Shown in pieces: positions 8,712 through 18,477 of a stretch of DNA of 64,000 nt. A model generated the notes under the pieces. The model saw only the letters and a program-made list of their open reading frames with translations, ran no database searches and was not told where the DNA came from. The position numbers and the translations under genes were made by a program. This DNA comes from Bacteroidia bacterium (GTDB taxonomy: Bacteria; Bacteroidota; Bacteroidia; Cytophagales; Flammeovirgaceae), in contig JAUIAB010000015.1 of NCBI GenBank assembly GCA_030425505.1, positions 1 to 64,000 on the forward strand. The letters are read 5' to 3'. How positions within the stretch are numbered: the first letter of the stretch is position 1; every line of letters begins with the position of its first letter.

Positions 8712-9911
8712 GTGGTTACGAATAAATTGTCTAGCTTTTATAAAAAAGAAAACTTCTTACGTGTATTAGCCTTATTAGCCTTACTAATAGCTACTTTTTC
8801 TATTTGGTATACTAATGAACTAGTAAAAAGATTAGAGTTTAGAGAAAAACAGCAAGTTGACCTCTATGCAAAAGTTTCAAAAGAAATTTATGCAGCCCCT
8901 ATGGATGAGGATGTTACTCTCTTAACAGAAATTTTGGGAACAAATAACTTTGTTCCAATGATTGTCTCTAATGAGGATGGGACTCCTACACAGCATAGAA
9001 ATGTTCAAATACCTGAGGGCTTGACAGAAAAGCAGGAGTTAGCTTTCTTGAAAGACAAAATGGAGGAAATGAAAGAGGAGTATGAACCCTTGGAAGTTTC
9101 TTTAGGTGATAATTGGCATCAATACATCTATTATACCAACTCTCTGATATTAAAGCAGATAAGATACTATCCTTACGTCCAAATTAGTACTATCGCTGTA
9201 TTAGCAATCTTAGCATATTTGGTATTTGTATCCGTTAAAAAAGCAGAACAAAATAAACTTTGGGCTGGTTTGGCAAAAGAGACTGCACATCAATTGGGTA
9301 CGCCAATCTCTTCGCTTTTAGCATGGAATGAATTACTAAGATCAAATGAGGATACTCCTCAAGAAATTATTGAAGAGATAGATAAAGATATAGTTAGACT
9401 CCAAGTAGTAACTTCTAGATTTTCAAATATTGGATCTGCTTCTAAGCTTACAGCAAATAATATTTTTGAAATAGTAAAAGAAGTGGTAGAATACTTAGAA
9501 AAGAGGGTGTCATCAAAAGTGATATTTAATATTACAGCTAAGTCAGGTCAAAACTTTGAAACTCAATCTAATGCAGCACTTTTTAGTTGGGTAATAGAAA
9601 ATGTTTGCAAAAATGCAGTCGATGCAATGGAAGGAAAAGGTAAAATTGATATCTACTTACGTTGTTCAACGCATAAGAAGCAAAATGTTATATTGATAGA
9701 TATTAAAGATACTGGTAAAGGAATATCTAAATCAAAGATTAAAGAGATTTTTAAGCCTGGTTTCACTACAAAGAAAAGAGGATGGGGGATAGGTTTATCT
9801 TTAGCCAAAAGGATAATTGAGGAGTTTCATCAAGGAAAAATTTTCGTTCTAAAATCAGAAATTAACCAAGGAACTACATTTAGAGTAATTTTGCCTCAGT
9901 TAATGGTTTGA
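8712..9911 (+). CDS. Sensor histidine kinase, two transmembrane helices
   Basis: The 399-residue product has transmembrane helices near residues 13-31 and 157-173 enclosing an extracytoplasmic domain of about 125 residues. The kinase core follows: H-box AKETAHQLGTPISS with phospho-acceptor H193, N-box ENVCKNAVDAM with N301, G1 box DTGKGI, and F/G2 boxes FKPGFTTKKRGWGIGLSLAK. The Q-L-G-T-P variant of the H-box (instead of E-L-R-T-P) is typical of a Bacteroidota subgroup. The start is a GTG; no upstream ATG fits. No response regulator is adjacent, so it is an orphan kinase and its signal is unknown. It precedes glgB by 25 bases and is probably co-transcribed with it. Confidence 0.9.
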   Translation: MVTNKLSSFYKKENFLRVLALLALLIATFSIWYTNELVKRLEFREKQQVDLYAKVSKEIYAAPMDEDVTLLTEILGTNNFVPMIVSNEDGTPTQHRNVQIPEGLTEKQELAFLKDKMEEMKEEYEPLEVSLGDNWHQYIYYTNSLILKQIRYYPYVQISTIAVLAILAYLVFVSVKKAEQNKLWAGLAKETAHQLGTPISSLLAWNELLRSNEDTPQEIIEEIDKDIVRLQVVTSRFSNIGSASKLTANNIFEIVKEVVEYLEKRVSSKVIFNITAKSGQNFETQSNAALFSWVIENVCKNAVDAMEGKGKIDIYLRCSTHKKQNVILIDIKDTGKGISKSKIKEIFKPGFTTKKRGWGIGLSLAKRIIEEFHQGKIFVLKSEINQGTTFRVILPQLMV

Positions 9912-9936
9912 GAATTTAAGGCAACCCCATTAGGTA

Positions 9937-11979
9937 ATGATAGTTGATAATAAAAAAGAAGTAGTAAAATCTGCTAAGAGAGTAGCTACAAAAATGAAGT
10001 TGGTAAAAGATGACCCTTGGCTTGATCCTTATGCGAATACCATAAAGGAAAGATATCAAAGGTTTAGGGAATGGAAAGAGCAAATTACCGAAAAGCAAAA
10101 TAGCTTGTATGATTTTGCAGGGTTACATAAAAAACTAGGCTTTCATTTTGATATTAAGGATAGTTCTTGGACATATAGAGAGTGGGCTCCAAAGGCTAAA
10201 GCTTTATATTTATTTGGAGATTTCAATAACTGGGATAGAAAAAGTCATCCATTAAAGAGAACAAAGGATGGGTACTGGGAAGTAACAATTAATAGCTCTT
10301 TAAAGCATAAAGATTTAATTAAAGTTGTTATTGAAACAGAGAGTGCTACTACTGATAGGATACCATTATTAATAAATCGAGTTGTGCAAAACCAGGAAAC
10401 TAAAGATTTTTCTGGTCAGCTATGGTATCCCGATAAAGAATATAAATGGCAGAGTAAAAGATTAAAAAAGAGTGCTAAAGAAAAACCACTTTTGATTTAC
10501 GAAGCGCATACTGGAATGGCATTGGAGGAGGAAAGAGTAGGAACTTATGTAGAATTTAGAGATCAGGTTTTACCTAGAATAAAGCAGCAAGGGTACAATG
10601 CAATCCAACTAATGGCTATTCAGGAGCATCCATACTATGGGTCATTTGGATACCATGTTTCTAACTTTTTTGCGCCTTCTTCCCGATTTGGAACTCCTGA
10701 CGATTTGAAGTCTTTGATCGATAAAGCCCACAAAATGGGGATAAGGGTAATTATGGATCTTGTTCATTCCCATGCTGTTAAGAATATTAATGAAGGAATA
10801 AACAAATTTGATGGAACGCAGCATCAATTTTTTCATGAAGGAGAAAAGGGAGTTCACCCTGCTTGGGATTCTATGCTTTTCAACTATGGCAAAGAAGAAG
10901 TAATACAGTTTTTGCTATCTAATATTCGGTATTGGATGGAAGAGTATCAACTAGATGGTTTTAGGTTTGATGGAGTGTCTTCTATGCTTTATTGGCATCA
11001 TGGAAATGTTAGCTTTGATAATTACTCTAAGTACTTTGATGAAGGAGTTGATATTCAAGCAGTAACCTATCTTCAGTTAGCTAATGAGCTTATTCATACG
11101 ATCAACCCAGATGCTGTTTCAATTGCAGAAGATGTGAGCGGAATGCCTGGCTTATGTAGACCTATAGAAGAAGGAGGATTAGGTTTTGACTACAGGCTAG
11201 CGATGGGAATTCCCGATAACTGGATCAAGCATTTAAAAGAAAAAAGAGATGAAGAATGGTCACCAAGTTTTATTTGGGGTTTCTTAACAAATAGAAGAAA
11301 CAATGAAAAAACTATTGCTTATTGTGAGTCACATGACCAGGCTCTAGTGGGAGATAAGACCATTGCTTTTTGGTTGATGGATCAGGAGATGTACTGGCAT
11401 ATGAGCGAGAGCGATGAGAATGATATAATTCATAGAGGGATATCACTTCATAAAATGATTCGATTGGCTACTATAGCACTGGGAGGGGAGGCATATCTCA
11501 ACTTTATGGGCAATGAGTTTGGGCATCCAGAATGGGTAGATTTTCCAAGAGAAGAGAATGGTTGGAGCTATAAATATTGCAGACGGCAATGGAGCTTGGT
11601 TGATAATCAAAATTTGAAATACAAATACCTAAATAATTTTGATAAGATTCTTATTGCTCTTGCAGTGAAGGAAGGTTATCTAAATAAAAAGTTAGTGCAA
11701 TTGAATGTAGATGAAAAAAACCAAACACTAGTATTTTCTAAAGGCAAGCTAATCTTTGTCTTCAATTTTCATCCACAAAATTCTATTCCTGATTATCGCT
11801 TTTTTACGGGTATCAAAAAAGAGAAAAAATATAAAATAGTACTTAACTCTGATAGTAAAGAATTTGGAGGTCACCACAGGGTGGATGATACAATGGTTTA
11901 CCAAAGCGATGAGAATGGTATTTTAAGTATATACAATACAAATAGAACCGCATTAGTATTTCGACAAGTTGGGAGGTAG
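9937..11979 (+). CDS. glgB: 1,4-alpha-glucan branching enzyme, GH13
   Basis: Introduces alpha-1,6 branches into glycogen. The 680-residue protein has an N-terminal CBM48-type module (YREWAPKAKALYLFGDFNNW), the GH13 barrel and a C-terminal beta domain. Motifs: DLVHSHAV, GFRFDGVSSM with nucleophile D345, SIAEDVSG with acid/base E398, and CESHDQALVGDKT with D467. The spacing and the YGSFGYHVSNFFAPSSRFG block match the eukaryote-like branching-enzyme subfamily, which is usual in Bacteroidota, rather than the E. coli type. The gene follows the histidine kinase by 25 bases. No glycogen synthase or glgC is nearby. Confidence 0.94.
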   Translation: MIVDNKKEVVKSAKRVATKMKLVKDDPWLDPYANTIKERYQRFREWKEQITEKQNSLYDFAGLHKKLGFHFDIKDSSWTYREWAPKAKALYLFGDFNNWDRKSHPLKRTKDGYWEVTINSSLKHKDLIKVVIETESATTDRIPLLINRVVQNQETKDFSGQLWYPDKEYKWQSKRLKKSAKEKPLLIYEAHTGMALEEERVGTYVEFRDQVLPRIKQQGYNAIQLMAIQEHPYYGSFGYHVSNFFAPSSRFGTPDDLKSLIDKAHKMGIRVIMDLVHSHAVKNINEGINKFDGTQHQFFHEGEKGVHPAWDSMLFNYGKEEVIQFLLSNIRYWMEEYQLDGFRFDGVSSMLYWHHGNVSFDNYSKYFDEGVDIQAVTYLQLANELIHTINPDAVSIAEDVSGMPGLCRPIEEGGLGFDYRLAMGIPDNWIKHLKEKRDEEWSPSFIWGFLTNRRNNEKTIAYCESHDQALVGDKTIAFWLMDQEMYWHMSESDENDIIHRGISLHKMIRLATIALGGEAYLNFMGNEFGHPEWVDFPREENGWSYKYCRRQWSLVDNQNLKYKYLNNFDKILIALAVKEGYLNKKLVQLNVDEKNQTLVFSKGKLIFVFNFHPQNSIPDYRFFTGIKKEKKYKIVLNSDSKEFGGHHRVDDTMVYQSDENGILSIYNTNRTALVFRQVGR

Positions 11980-12085
11980 GCTATTTCCTGCGCTACATGG
12001 TTATTTATTTGATTATCAATAAAATATATCGTTTTTCATTGAAGTTAATTAAGGGGTTTTATATAAAAAATTAAATTTCAGTTTA

Positions 12086-12093
12086 TAGTTTTG
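12086..12093 (+). promoter_or_regulatory. Candidate -7 promoter box upstream of gltX
   Basis: TAGTTTTG fits TAnnTTTG and lies in the 200-base spacer before gltX, leaving a leader of roughly 90-130 bases. A -33 TTTG is not obvious, so this is tentative. Confidence 0.3.
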
Positions 12094-12222
12094 CACTCTT
12101 TACAAAATAGGATAAACTAAAGGAGATGAAATAGACCCTGTCTGATTTAAAATAGAGGTACACACAAAGCAATAATTGAGATGAGTACTAAACAAACTAG
12201 GCAGGTCATAAAATATAAACAC

Positions 12223-13749
12223 ATGGAAAAGTCAGTAAGGGTACGATTTGCACCAAGTCCTACAGGGCCATTGCATATTGGAGGAGTCAGAACGGCATTA
12301 TTTAACTATCTTTTTGCGAAGAAAAATGATGGGACATTCATCGTTCGAATAGAGGACACGGATCAAACGAGATGGGTAGCAGGAGCAGAGGAATATATAA
12401 TGGAAGCTTTGGAATGGTGTGGGCTGAATCCTGATGAAAGCCCAGTTCATGGAGGTGAGTACGGGGCTTATCGGCAGTCAGAAAGAAAGGATGTTTATCA
12501 AAAATATGTACTGCAGCTATTAGAAAGTGGTCATGCATATTATGCATTTGATACAGCAGAGGAGTTGGAAAAGATGAGGGAAGATTATAAAAGTGAAAAG
12601 CTACCCAGCCCTCAATATAATGCTATTTTGAGAACTCGAATGCGAAATTCTCTTACTTTATCGAAAGATGAAGTAGATAAGTTGCTATCAGAAAAGGTGT
12701 CTTATACCATTAGGCTAAAGGTAGATCCTCAAGATACTATTTCGTTTCAGGATCTGATTAGGGGTAGGGTGAAAACACATGCCAGCACATTGGATGATAA
12801 AGTTTTGATGAAGTCAGATGGTCTTCCAACCTATCATTTGGCTAATGTAGTAGATGATTATTTGATGAAAATTTCGCATGTAATTAGGGGAGAGGAGTGG
12901 ATTCCTTCTACCCCAACACATGTTTTATTATATAAATACCTAGGCTTGGAAGATGAAATGCCTCAGTTTGTGCATTTGCCTTTGATTTTAAAGCCTTCAG
13001 GAAATGGGAAGTTGAGTAAAAGGGATGGAGAAAAATTTGGTTTCCCGGTATATCCAATGTCATGGAAAGACGAGCAAGAAGGTAGTTTGAGTAAAGGTTT
13101 TAGAGAAGAGGGGTTTATTGCTGAGGCCTTTGTGAATTTTTTGGCTTTGATTGGCTGGAATCCGAAAGATGAGCAGGAAATCTTTTCACTACAAGAACTG
13201 ATAAAGAAATTTAGTATTGAAGCTGTTCATAAAGCAGGTGCAAAGTTTGACTATGAAAAAGCAAAGTGGTTTAATCAGCAGTATTTGAAAAAACAATCAA
13301 ATGCAGTATTGCTTAAAGAACTAAAGAAAGTTTTAGAGGAGAGTAAGGTAGAGTACAGCCACCTTGACTTAGAAGGAATCCTTGACTTAATGAAAGAAAG
13401 AGTTACTTTTTTATCAGAGATTCCGACTAAAGGAAATTATTTTTTCAATAGACCGTCGGAATATGATTCAAAAACTCTTAAAAAGAAGTGGAAGGAAGAT
13501 TCAGCTACCATACTAGAGCAGATTTTTGATTTACTTGCTCAGGAAAAGGTTTGGAAAGCAGAGCCTTTAAAAGAAAAGGTGATGAAGTTTATAGAGAGTC
13601 ATGAAACTTCTATGGGAGGAGTTTTTCCAATTTTAAGACTTTCTTTAACTGGAGAAGGGGGAGGCCCAGATCTTTTTAAGATCATAGAAATACTTGGGAA
13701 GCAAGAAGTTGAAGATCGTATTAAATATGCTGTAGAAAAACTTCCTTAA
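12223..13749 (+). CDS. gltX: Glutamyl-tRNA synthetase
   Basis: Charges tRNA(Glu) with glutamate; class I aminoacyl-tRNA synthetase. The HIGH-type motif HIGG is at residues 18-21 within FAPSPTGPLHIGGVRTALF, and the KMSKS-type motif is KLSKR at 263-267. The family normally starts MEK-VRVRFAPSPTGP, so the ATG at 12223 (508 residues) is preferred over the in-frame ATG at 12181, which would add 14 residues. The C-terminal helical anticodon-binding domain is complete. It is the only tRNA synthetase in the window and is flanked by long spacers, so probably monocistronic. Confidence 0.95.
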   Translation: MEKSVRVRFAPSPTGPLHIGGVRTALFNYLFAKKNDGTFIVRIEDTDQTRWVAGAEEYIMEALEWCGLNPDESPVHGGEYGAYRQSERKDVYQKYVLQLLESGHAYYAFDTAEELEKMREDYKSEKLPSPQYNAILRTRMRNSLTLSKDEVDKLLSEKVSYTIRLKVDPQDTISFQDLIRGRVKTHASTLDDKVLMKSDGLPTYHLANVVDDYLMKISHVIRGEEWIPSTPTHVLLYKYLGLEDEMPQFVHLPLILKPSGNGKLSKRDGEKFGFPVYPMSWKDEQEGSLSKGFREEGFIAEAFVNFLALIGWNPKDEQEIFSLQELIKKFSIEAVHKAGAKFDYEKAKWFNQQYLKKQSNAVLLKELKKVLEESKVEYSHLDLEGILDLMKERVTFLSEIPTKGNYFFNRPSEYDSKTLKKKWKEDSATILEQIFDLLAQEKVWKAEPLKEKVMKFIESHETSMGGVFPILRLSLTGEGGGPDLFKIIEILGKQEVEDRIKYAVEKLP

Positions 13750-13874
13750 GTGAGTTTAACTTCAGGTAGCTTTAGTAAATAGAATTATAATAGTTAGCGT
13801 AGTCTTCAAACAGTTTCAATCTGTATAAGAATAGAATAGTTATTTTCGTTAGCTAGAAAAACAATTAAGTTAAT

Positions 13875-15947
13875 ATGTTAAAAAAATACTTTTTTTTAAT
13901 CCTTTCTTTTTCGCTAATTCTGGATTTAAATAATGTTTTTTCCCAGAGTAATACTGTTCAATGGGCAGATAAAGTTTTAGAGGTCTCTTCTGAGTTTGAT
14001 AGTAAAGAAGGAGAAAAGAGATTTAAAGCTATTCAGGCACTTGGTAAGCCAAATGCTATGCCTCAGGGAGGAAAGAGTGGCTGTGCTTGGGGTTCTCTAT
14101 ATAATAATTCTAAGAATGGGGATTGGATAAAAGTAGGATTTAATACGCCAATATCAATTCAACAAATTGGAATTGCTGAAAACTTTAATCCAGGTTCCAT
14201 ACAGAAAATTTATGTGTATGATATATATGGAACTGAATATTTAATATATAATAACCCGAATTTAATTGCTCCTACAGAAAAGTGGAGAATGTTCAATGTA
14301 TATTTTCAGCTAACTCCCTACAAAGTATCTGCTGTAAAGCTTGAACTAAATACTAGGGCTATTGAAGGGTGGAATTTGATTGATGCTATTGGAATTTCAG
14401 ATAGTAGAAACCCTATTGTAGCAGAAATAAATGAAGAGGGAGCAAATGGGATGGGGTACATATCTCAAAAAGAGAACCTTGGGAGAGAAATAAATTCTGA
14501 ATATGGCGATATACTTCCTGTAATTTCTCCTGATTCTAAGGTTTTATATTTTGCCAGAAAAGAACACCCTGAAAATATGCATAAGTCTGGGACTACTAAA
14601 ATAAAAGATGATATCTGGTATTCTTATTTTAGTAATAATAGATGGTCACGAGCAATTCGGATGCCTTCACCTCTCAACAATGTATCTAACAATTTTGTAT
14701 GTTCGGTAACTCCTGATGGTAATACACTTCTTTTAGGAAATAAATACAATCAAGATGGTACGTGTTCTTCTGGTGTTTCTATGTCGCATAGAACTTCTAA
14801 TGGATGGAGCTTTCCTGAAAATTTGAATATTGCTAATTATTATAATATGAGTGATTACTCTGAGTTTTGTTTAGCTCCTAATAATAAAGTCCTAATTCTT
14901 GCGATTAGAAGAAAAGATAGTGAAGGAGATAGAGACCTATATGTAAGTTTTTTGCAACCTAATAATAATACCTGGACAGAGCCCAAAAATATGGGTAGCC
15001 TGATCAATACTCCAGAAAAAGAAATTACGCCTTTTGTAGCAGCTGATAATAAAACCCTTTATTTTTCTTCTTCAGGAAGAAGTGGTTATGGAAGCACGGA
15101 TATGTATATTACTAAAAGGTTAGATGATACCTGGCTTAATTGGTCAGAGCCAGTAAATCTTGGTAAAGACTTAAATTCTGATAAATGGGATGCTTCTTAC
15201 ACCATCGATGCTTTTGGTGAATACGCCTACTTTGTATCCAGAGATAATTCTTACAATGAAAGTACGGATATTTTTAGAGTAAGACTTCCTGAAAAAGTAA
15301 GACCAAACCCTGTAGTAATAGTAACGGGGACTGTTTATAACGCAAAAACAAAAGAACCAATAGCTGCTGAAATAGTATACGAAAATCTAAAAAATGGCGA
15401 AGAGATAGGTAAAGCAATCTCAAGCCCTATGGATGGACGTTATAGCATTACATTACCTTTGGAAGAGTTTTTTGGTTTTAGAGCTCAGTCTCGAGGGTTT
15501 GTTTCTACCAACGATAATATAGACTTACACAGATCTTCTTACCAATATAGTACTAACTCCAGAGTAATCACTAAAGACTTACATTTAACACCTGTTGAAG
15601 CGGGTCAAAGGGGGCGTTTGAACAACGTATTCTTTGCTCAGGGAGAAGATAGACTATTGCCTGAGTCTTATTATGAGTTGAATAGGTTGGTCAATATTCT
15701 TAAGGAAAACCCTAGAATGGAAGTAGTTTTAGAAGGACATACAGATATTCAGGGAGATCCTAATGCTAATATGAAGTTATCCGAAGATAGGGTTAAAGTG
15801 ATTAAAGAATATGTAGTTACCAGAGGGATAGAACCAAATAGGATAGGCACTGCAGCTTATGGGGCTACTCAGCCTCTTACAAGAAATAGAGATGCTGAGA
15901 GCAAGAAAAAGAATAGAAGGGTAGAGTTTAGAATAACAAAAATGTAA
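13875..15947 (+). CDS. OmpA-family envelope protein with discoidin-like, PD40 and OmpA domains
   Basis: The 690-residue product has a signal peptide (about residues 1-23, ending VFSQ). Next is a beta-rich domain of about 150 residues that reads like a discoidin/F5-8 fold (WIKVGFNTPISIQQIGIAEN). PD40/WD40-like repeats follow (ITPFVAADNKTLYFSS and the preceding VTPDGNTLLLG repeats), then a carboxypeptidase-regulatory-like beta sandwich (VTGTVYNAKTKEPIAAEIV). It ends in an OmpA C-terminal peptidoglycan-binding domain (VVLEGHTDIQGDPNANMKLS with the AAYGATQP tail). It should be an outer-membrane or periplasmic protein attached to peptidoglycan. The PD40-CRD-OmpA order recalls T9SS component PorE, but without its N-terminal TPRs. 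It is 20 bases upstream of the glycosyltransferase. Confidence 0.88.
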   Translation: MLKKYFFLILSFSLILDLNNVFSQSNTVQWADKVLEVSSEFDSKEGEKRFKAIQALGKPNAMPQGGKSGCAWGSLYNNSKNGDWIKVGFNTPISIQQIGIAENFNPGSIQKIYVYDIYGTEYLIYNNPNLIAPTEKWRMFNVYFQLTPYKVSAVKLELNTRAIEGWNLIDAIGISDSRNPIVAEINEEGANGMGYISQKENLGREINSEYGDILPVISPDSKVLYFARKEHPENMHKSGTTKIKDDIWYSYFSNNRWSRAIRMPSPLNNVSNNFVCSVTPDGNTLLLGNKYNQDGTCSSGVSMSHRTSNGWSFPENLNIANYYNMSDYSEFCLAPNNKVLILAIRRKDSEGDRDLYVSFLQPNNNTWTEPKNMGSLINTPEKEITPFVAADNKTLYFSSSGRSGYGSTDMYITKRLDDTWLNWSEPVNLGKDLNSDKWDASYTIDAFGEYAYFVSRDNSYNESTDIFRVRLPEKVRPNPVVIVTGTVYNAKTKEPIAAEIVYENLKNGEEIGKAISSPMDGRYSITLPLEEFFGFRAQSRGFVSTNDNIDLHRSSYQYSTNSRVITKDLHLTPVEAGQRGRLNNVFFAQGEDRLLPESYYELNRLVNILKENPRMEVVLEGHTDIQGDPNANMKLSEDRVKVIKEYVVTRGIEPNRIGTAAYGATQPLTRNRDAESKKKNRRVEFRITKM

Positions 15948-15966
15948 CAAATAGCTTCAAAAGAGC

Positions 15967-17091
15967 TTGGGTATATTCCATACTGTTCTCGTAGTATTTA
16001 TTGTCTCTTATGCTATTCAGCTAATAGTAATAACTCTTGCGTATGGTAATACTAGCTTTTGGGAGGTAAACGATAATGTAGTTGCTAAAAAGAGTATTGA
16101 AAAAGCTTCTGTAATTATTGCGGCTAGAAATGAATTGGAGAATTTAAAAAAGCTCCTTAATAGTTTGTCAAAGCAAAAAGGCGTTTCGTTTGAAGTTATT
16201 GTTGCTTTAGACAGATGTGAAGATGAAAGCCAAAAGTATTTAGAAGAATTTACACAAAAAGATGCAAGGTTTAAATATTTAGTCATCAAAGAGATTCCTA
16301 AAGAGATTATTTCTGGAAAAAAGTGGGCAATAACTAAAGCTATAGAAACTGCTGAAAGCGATATTTTAATATTAACAGATGCAGATTGCTGGCCGGCTTC
16401 TGATTTTTGGCTTAAAGCAATAGTAGAAAAATATAGTGATCCAAACATCCAGATAGTATTAGGCTATGGAGGCTACGAAAAAAGAAGTACCTGGATTAAT
16501 AAAGTAATTCAGTACGATACTTTAATTACTGGAGGTTTGTATTTGTCTATGGCTAATTTAGGGATGCCATTTATGGGTGTAGGTAGAAACATCTCTTACA
16601 GAAAGTCTTTTTTCAATAGGGTAGGAGGTTTTAAAAATCACTATTCCATTATAAGTGGAGATGATGACTTGTTTGTTAACGCAAATGCTACTAAATCAAA
16701 TACTTCGATTATTTTTGATAAAAACAGTCAAACTTACTCAAGACCTAAAAAAACTTTTTCATCATGGTATCATCAAAAGATAAGACACTTATCTGTAGGG
16801 AAATATTATAAATTAAAAGATAAACTTATATTATCCCTAGTCAATGGCTCTCAGATACTATTCTATAGTAGTTTTTTTATTCTTCTAACCTTTAGCAAAG
16901 GTACAGCTTACCTCACAGCACTATATGCTATAAGACAAATGCTACTTTTTATGACTTTAAGTAAGTTGCAAGAAAACATAGGTGAAAAAACTGATCTTAA
17001 ACTTACATTTGCTTTAGATCTTTTTCATACGTTATATTTGACTATAGTAGGCTTTATTGCTACTTTAACAAAAAAAGTAAGATGGAAATAA
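15967..17091 (+). CDS. Family 2 glycosyltransferase, membrane-bound
   Basis: The 374-residue product has an N-terminal membrane helix, a GT-A catalytic domain and two or three C-terminal membrane helices (about residues 295-370). Catalytic signs: SVIIAARNELENLKKLL, VIVALDRCEDES, the DXD-type ILTDADCWP, and SGDDDLFVNANA followed by the HQKIRHLSVGKYYKL (Q/RXXRW-like) segment. This resembles processive or lipid-linked GT2 enzymes of the cell envelope. The substrate is unknown. The start used is TTG at 15967; no ATG gives a complete N-terminal helix. Its last 10 bases overlap the start of the sigma factor, so translation is probably coupled. Confidence 0.88.
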   Translation: MGIFHTVLVVFIVSYAIQLIVITLAYGNTSFWEVNDNVVAKKSIEKASVIIAARNELENLKKLLNSLSKQKGVSFEVIVALDRCEDESQKYLEEFTQKDARFKYLVIKEIPKEIISGKKWAITKAIETAESDILILTDADCWPASDFWLKAIVEKYSDPNIQIVLGYGGYEKRSTWINKVIQYDTLITGGLYLSMANLGMPFMGVGRNISYRKSFFNRVGGFKNHYSIISGDDDLFVNANATKSNTSIIFDKNSQTYSRPKKTFSSWYHQKIRHLSVGKYYKLKDKLILSLVNGSQILFYSSFFILLTFSKGTAYLTALYAIRQMLLFMTLSKLQENIGEKTDLKLTFALDLFHTLYLTIVGFIATLTKKVRWK

Positions 17092-17687
17092 AAAGACGCT
17101 TTTCGCAAAAAGCGCTAGAGGATTTTGAGCTTATTGATAAAGCTGTGGCAGGAGAAGAACAGGCTTATGCAAGGCTAATGGAAAAGCATAGAAAGTCTGT
17201 CTACTATACCATGCTAAAGCTTATACGAAATGTTGATGATGCTGAGGACTTAACAATAGAAGCCTTTACTAAGGCTTTCAAAAAACTTGCTGATTTTAAA
17301 AAAAACTATTCATTCTCTACTTGGCTTCATAAAATTGCATCCAATAACTGTATTGATTTTTTAAGGAAAAAGCGGTTAGATACTACTAGCATTGACTCTC
17401 AGGTAAAAAATGATGATGGGGATACCATTACTATAGATATAAGAGATAAAAGCTTAGACCCTCAGGAAAAAGCAATTAAGTCTCAGAAAATTGAAATTAT
17501 TAGAGAATTTGTTAACCTACTTCCATCTAAATATCAAAAGCTAGTGAAGCTAAGATATTTTAAAGAATACTCTTATGATGAGATTGCGCAGGAATTAGAA
17601 GCACCTCTTGGAACAATAAAAGCTCAACTCCATAGGGCTAGAGAGTTATTAACAGATTTGGTTAAAAAACAAAAGCACTTTTTTTAA
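17082..17687 (+). CDS. RNA polymerase sigma-70 factor, ECF type
   Basis: The 201-residue protein has sigma region 2 (about residues 30-95: DAEDLTIEAFTKAFKKL, FSTWLHKIASNNCIDFLRKKR) and sigma region 4 (about 140-190: LPSKYQKLVKLRYFKEYSY, then LGTIKAQLHRAREL as the recognition helix). Between them is an acidic linker. No anti-sigma gene is adjacent; instead it overlaps the upstream glycosyltransferase by 10 bases and precedes rsmG by 21 bases. It may be constitutively expressed with these genes. Target promoters cannot be told from the sequence. Confidence 0.93.
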   Translation: MEIKRRFSQKALEDFELIDKAVAGEEQAYARLMEKHRKSVYYTMLKLIRNVDDAEDLTIEAFTKAFKKLADFKKNYSFSTWLHKIASNNCIDFLRKKRLDTTSIDSQVKNDDGDTITIDIRDKSLDPQEKAIKSQKIEIIREFVNLLPSKYQKLVKLRYFKEYSYDEIAQELEAPLGTIKAQLHRARELLTDLVKKQKHFF

Positions 17688-17708
17688 GCTAAAATTACTT
17701 TAAATAAG

Positions 17709-18338
17709 TTGGAAAGATTGAAAGAAGTATTGCGATACTTTCCAGATATTACTGAATTGCAAAAGAAGCAATTAGAGCAGCTACTAGAAATTTTTCCTAA
17801 ATACAATCAAAAGGTAAATCTTATTTCTAGAAATGATGTCCAAAACCTGGAAGTAAGACACATATTACATTCTTTGAGTATAGCTAAAATTTTTAATCTC
17901 CCTGATAAGATATCTGTTTTAGATGTTGGAACTGGTGGAGGATTTCCAGGCATACCTCTAGCTATACTGTATCCTAGTGCAAAATTTTACCTTGTAGACT
18001 CTATACAAAAAAAAATAAATGTAGTGTCTTCTATAGTAAAAGATCTTGAGTTGAAAAATGTGCATCCAATCCGGTCTAGAGCAGAAGAGTTAGATATAAA
18101 GGTTGATTTAATAATTTCTAGAGCAGTAGCTCCAATGAAAAAAATATGGAGCTGGACTAACTCTTGTCTAATCAAAAATAAAGAAAAGAACCACATTTTC
18201 GGCTATTTATTTCTTAAAGGGGGAGATTTAGATGAGGAACTGAAAGAGCTTGGTAAGAAGTATACAAGCTACTTATTGAATAATTACTTTGATAATAATT
18301 TCTTTCAGGGGAAAGCTCTAATTTCAATAAAAATATAA
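17709..18338 (+). CDS. rsmG: 16S rRNA (guanine-N7)-methyltransferase RsmG
   Basis: Methylates N7 of G527 of 16S rRNA using S-adenosylmethionine. The 209-residue length is typical. The SAM-binding loop LDVGTGGGFPGIPLAI is followed by DSIQKKINVV, then RSRAEEL and the ISRAVAPM segment characteristic of RsmG. The start is a TTG; there is no ATG in a sensible place. It lies 21 bases after the sigma factor and is the last gene of this plus-strand block. Loss of rsmG gives low-level streptomycin resistance in other bacteria. Confidence 0.94.
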   Translation: MERLKEVLRYFPDITELQKKQLEQLLEIFPKYNQKVNLISRNDVQNLEVRHILHSLSIAKIFNLPDKISVLDVGTGGGFPGIPLAILYPSAKFYLVDSIQKKINVVSSIVKDLELKNVHPIRSRAEELDIKVDLIISRAVAPMKKIWSWTNSCLIKNKEKNHIFGYLFLKGGDLDEELKELGKKYTSYLLNNYFDNNFFQGKALISIKI

Positions 18339-18477
18339 AGAAGAGACAGCTAGTCGTAATACTTTTTTTTTAGTTAGGGATATTCAGGAGAGGTTGTAAC
18401 TCGACTATAAGAGTAAATCTTTTCAAGAAAAAGGGAGGAAGTTAAAGCTTTTCTAATTTGGTATTAGAGGAAACCTA

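Noticed and set aside
16017-16448. 143-residue minus-strand frame within the glycosyltransferase gene
   Set aside because: Serine- and leucine-rich antisense shadow of the GT2 catalytic domain.
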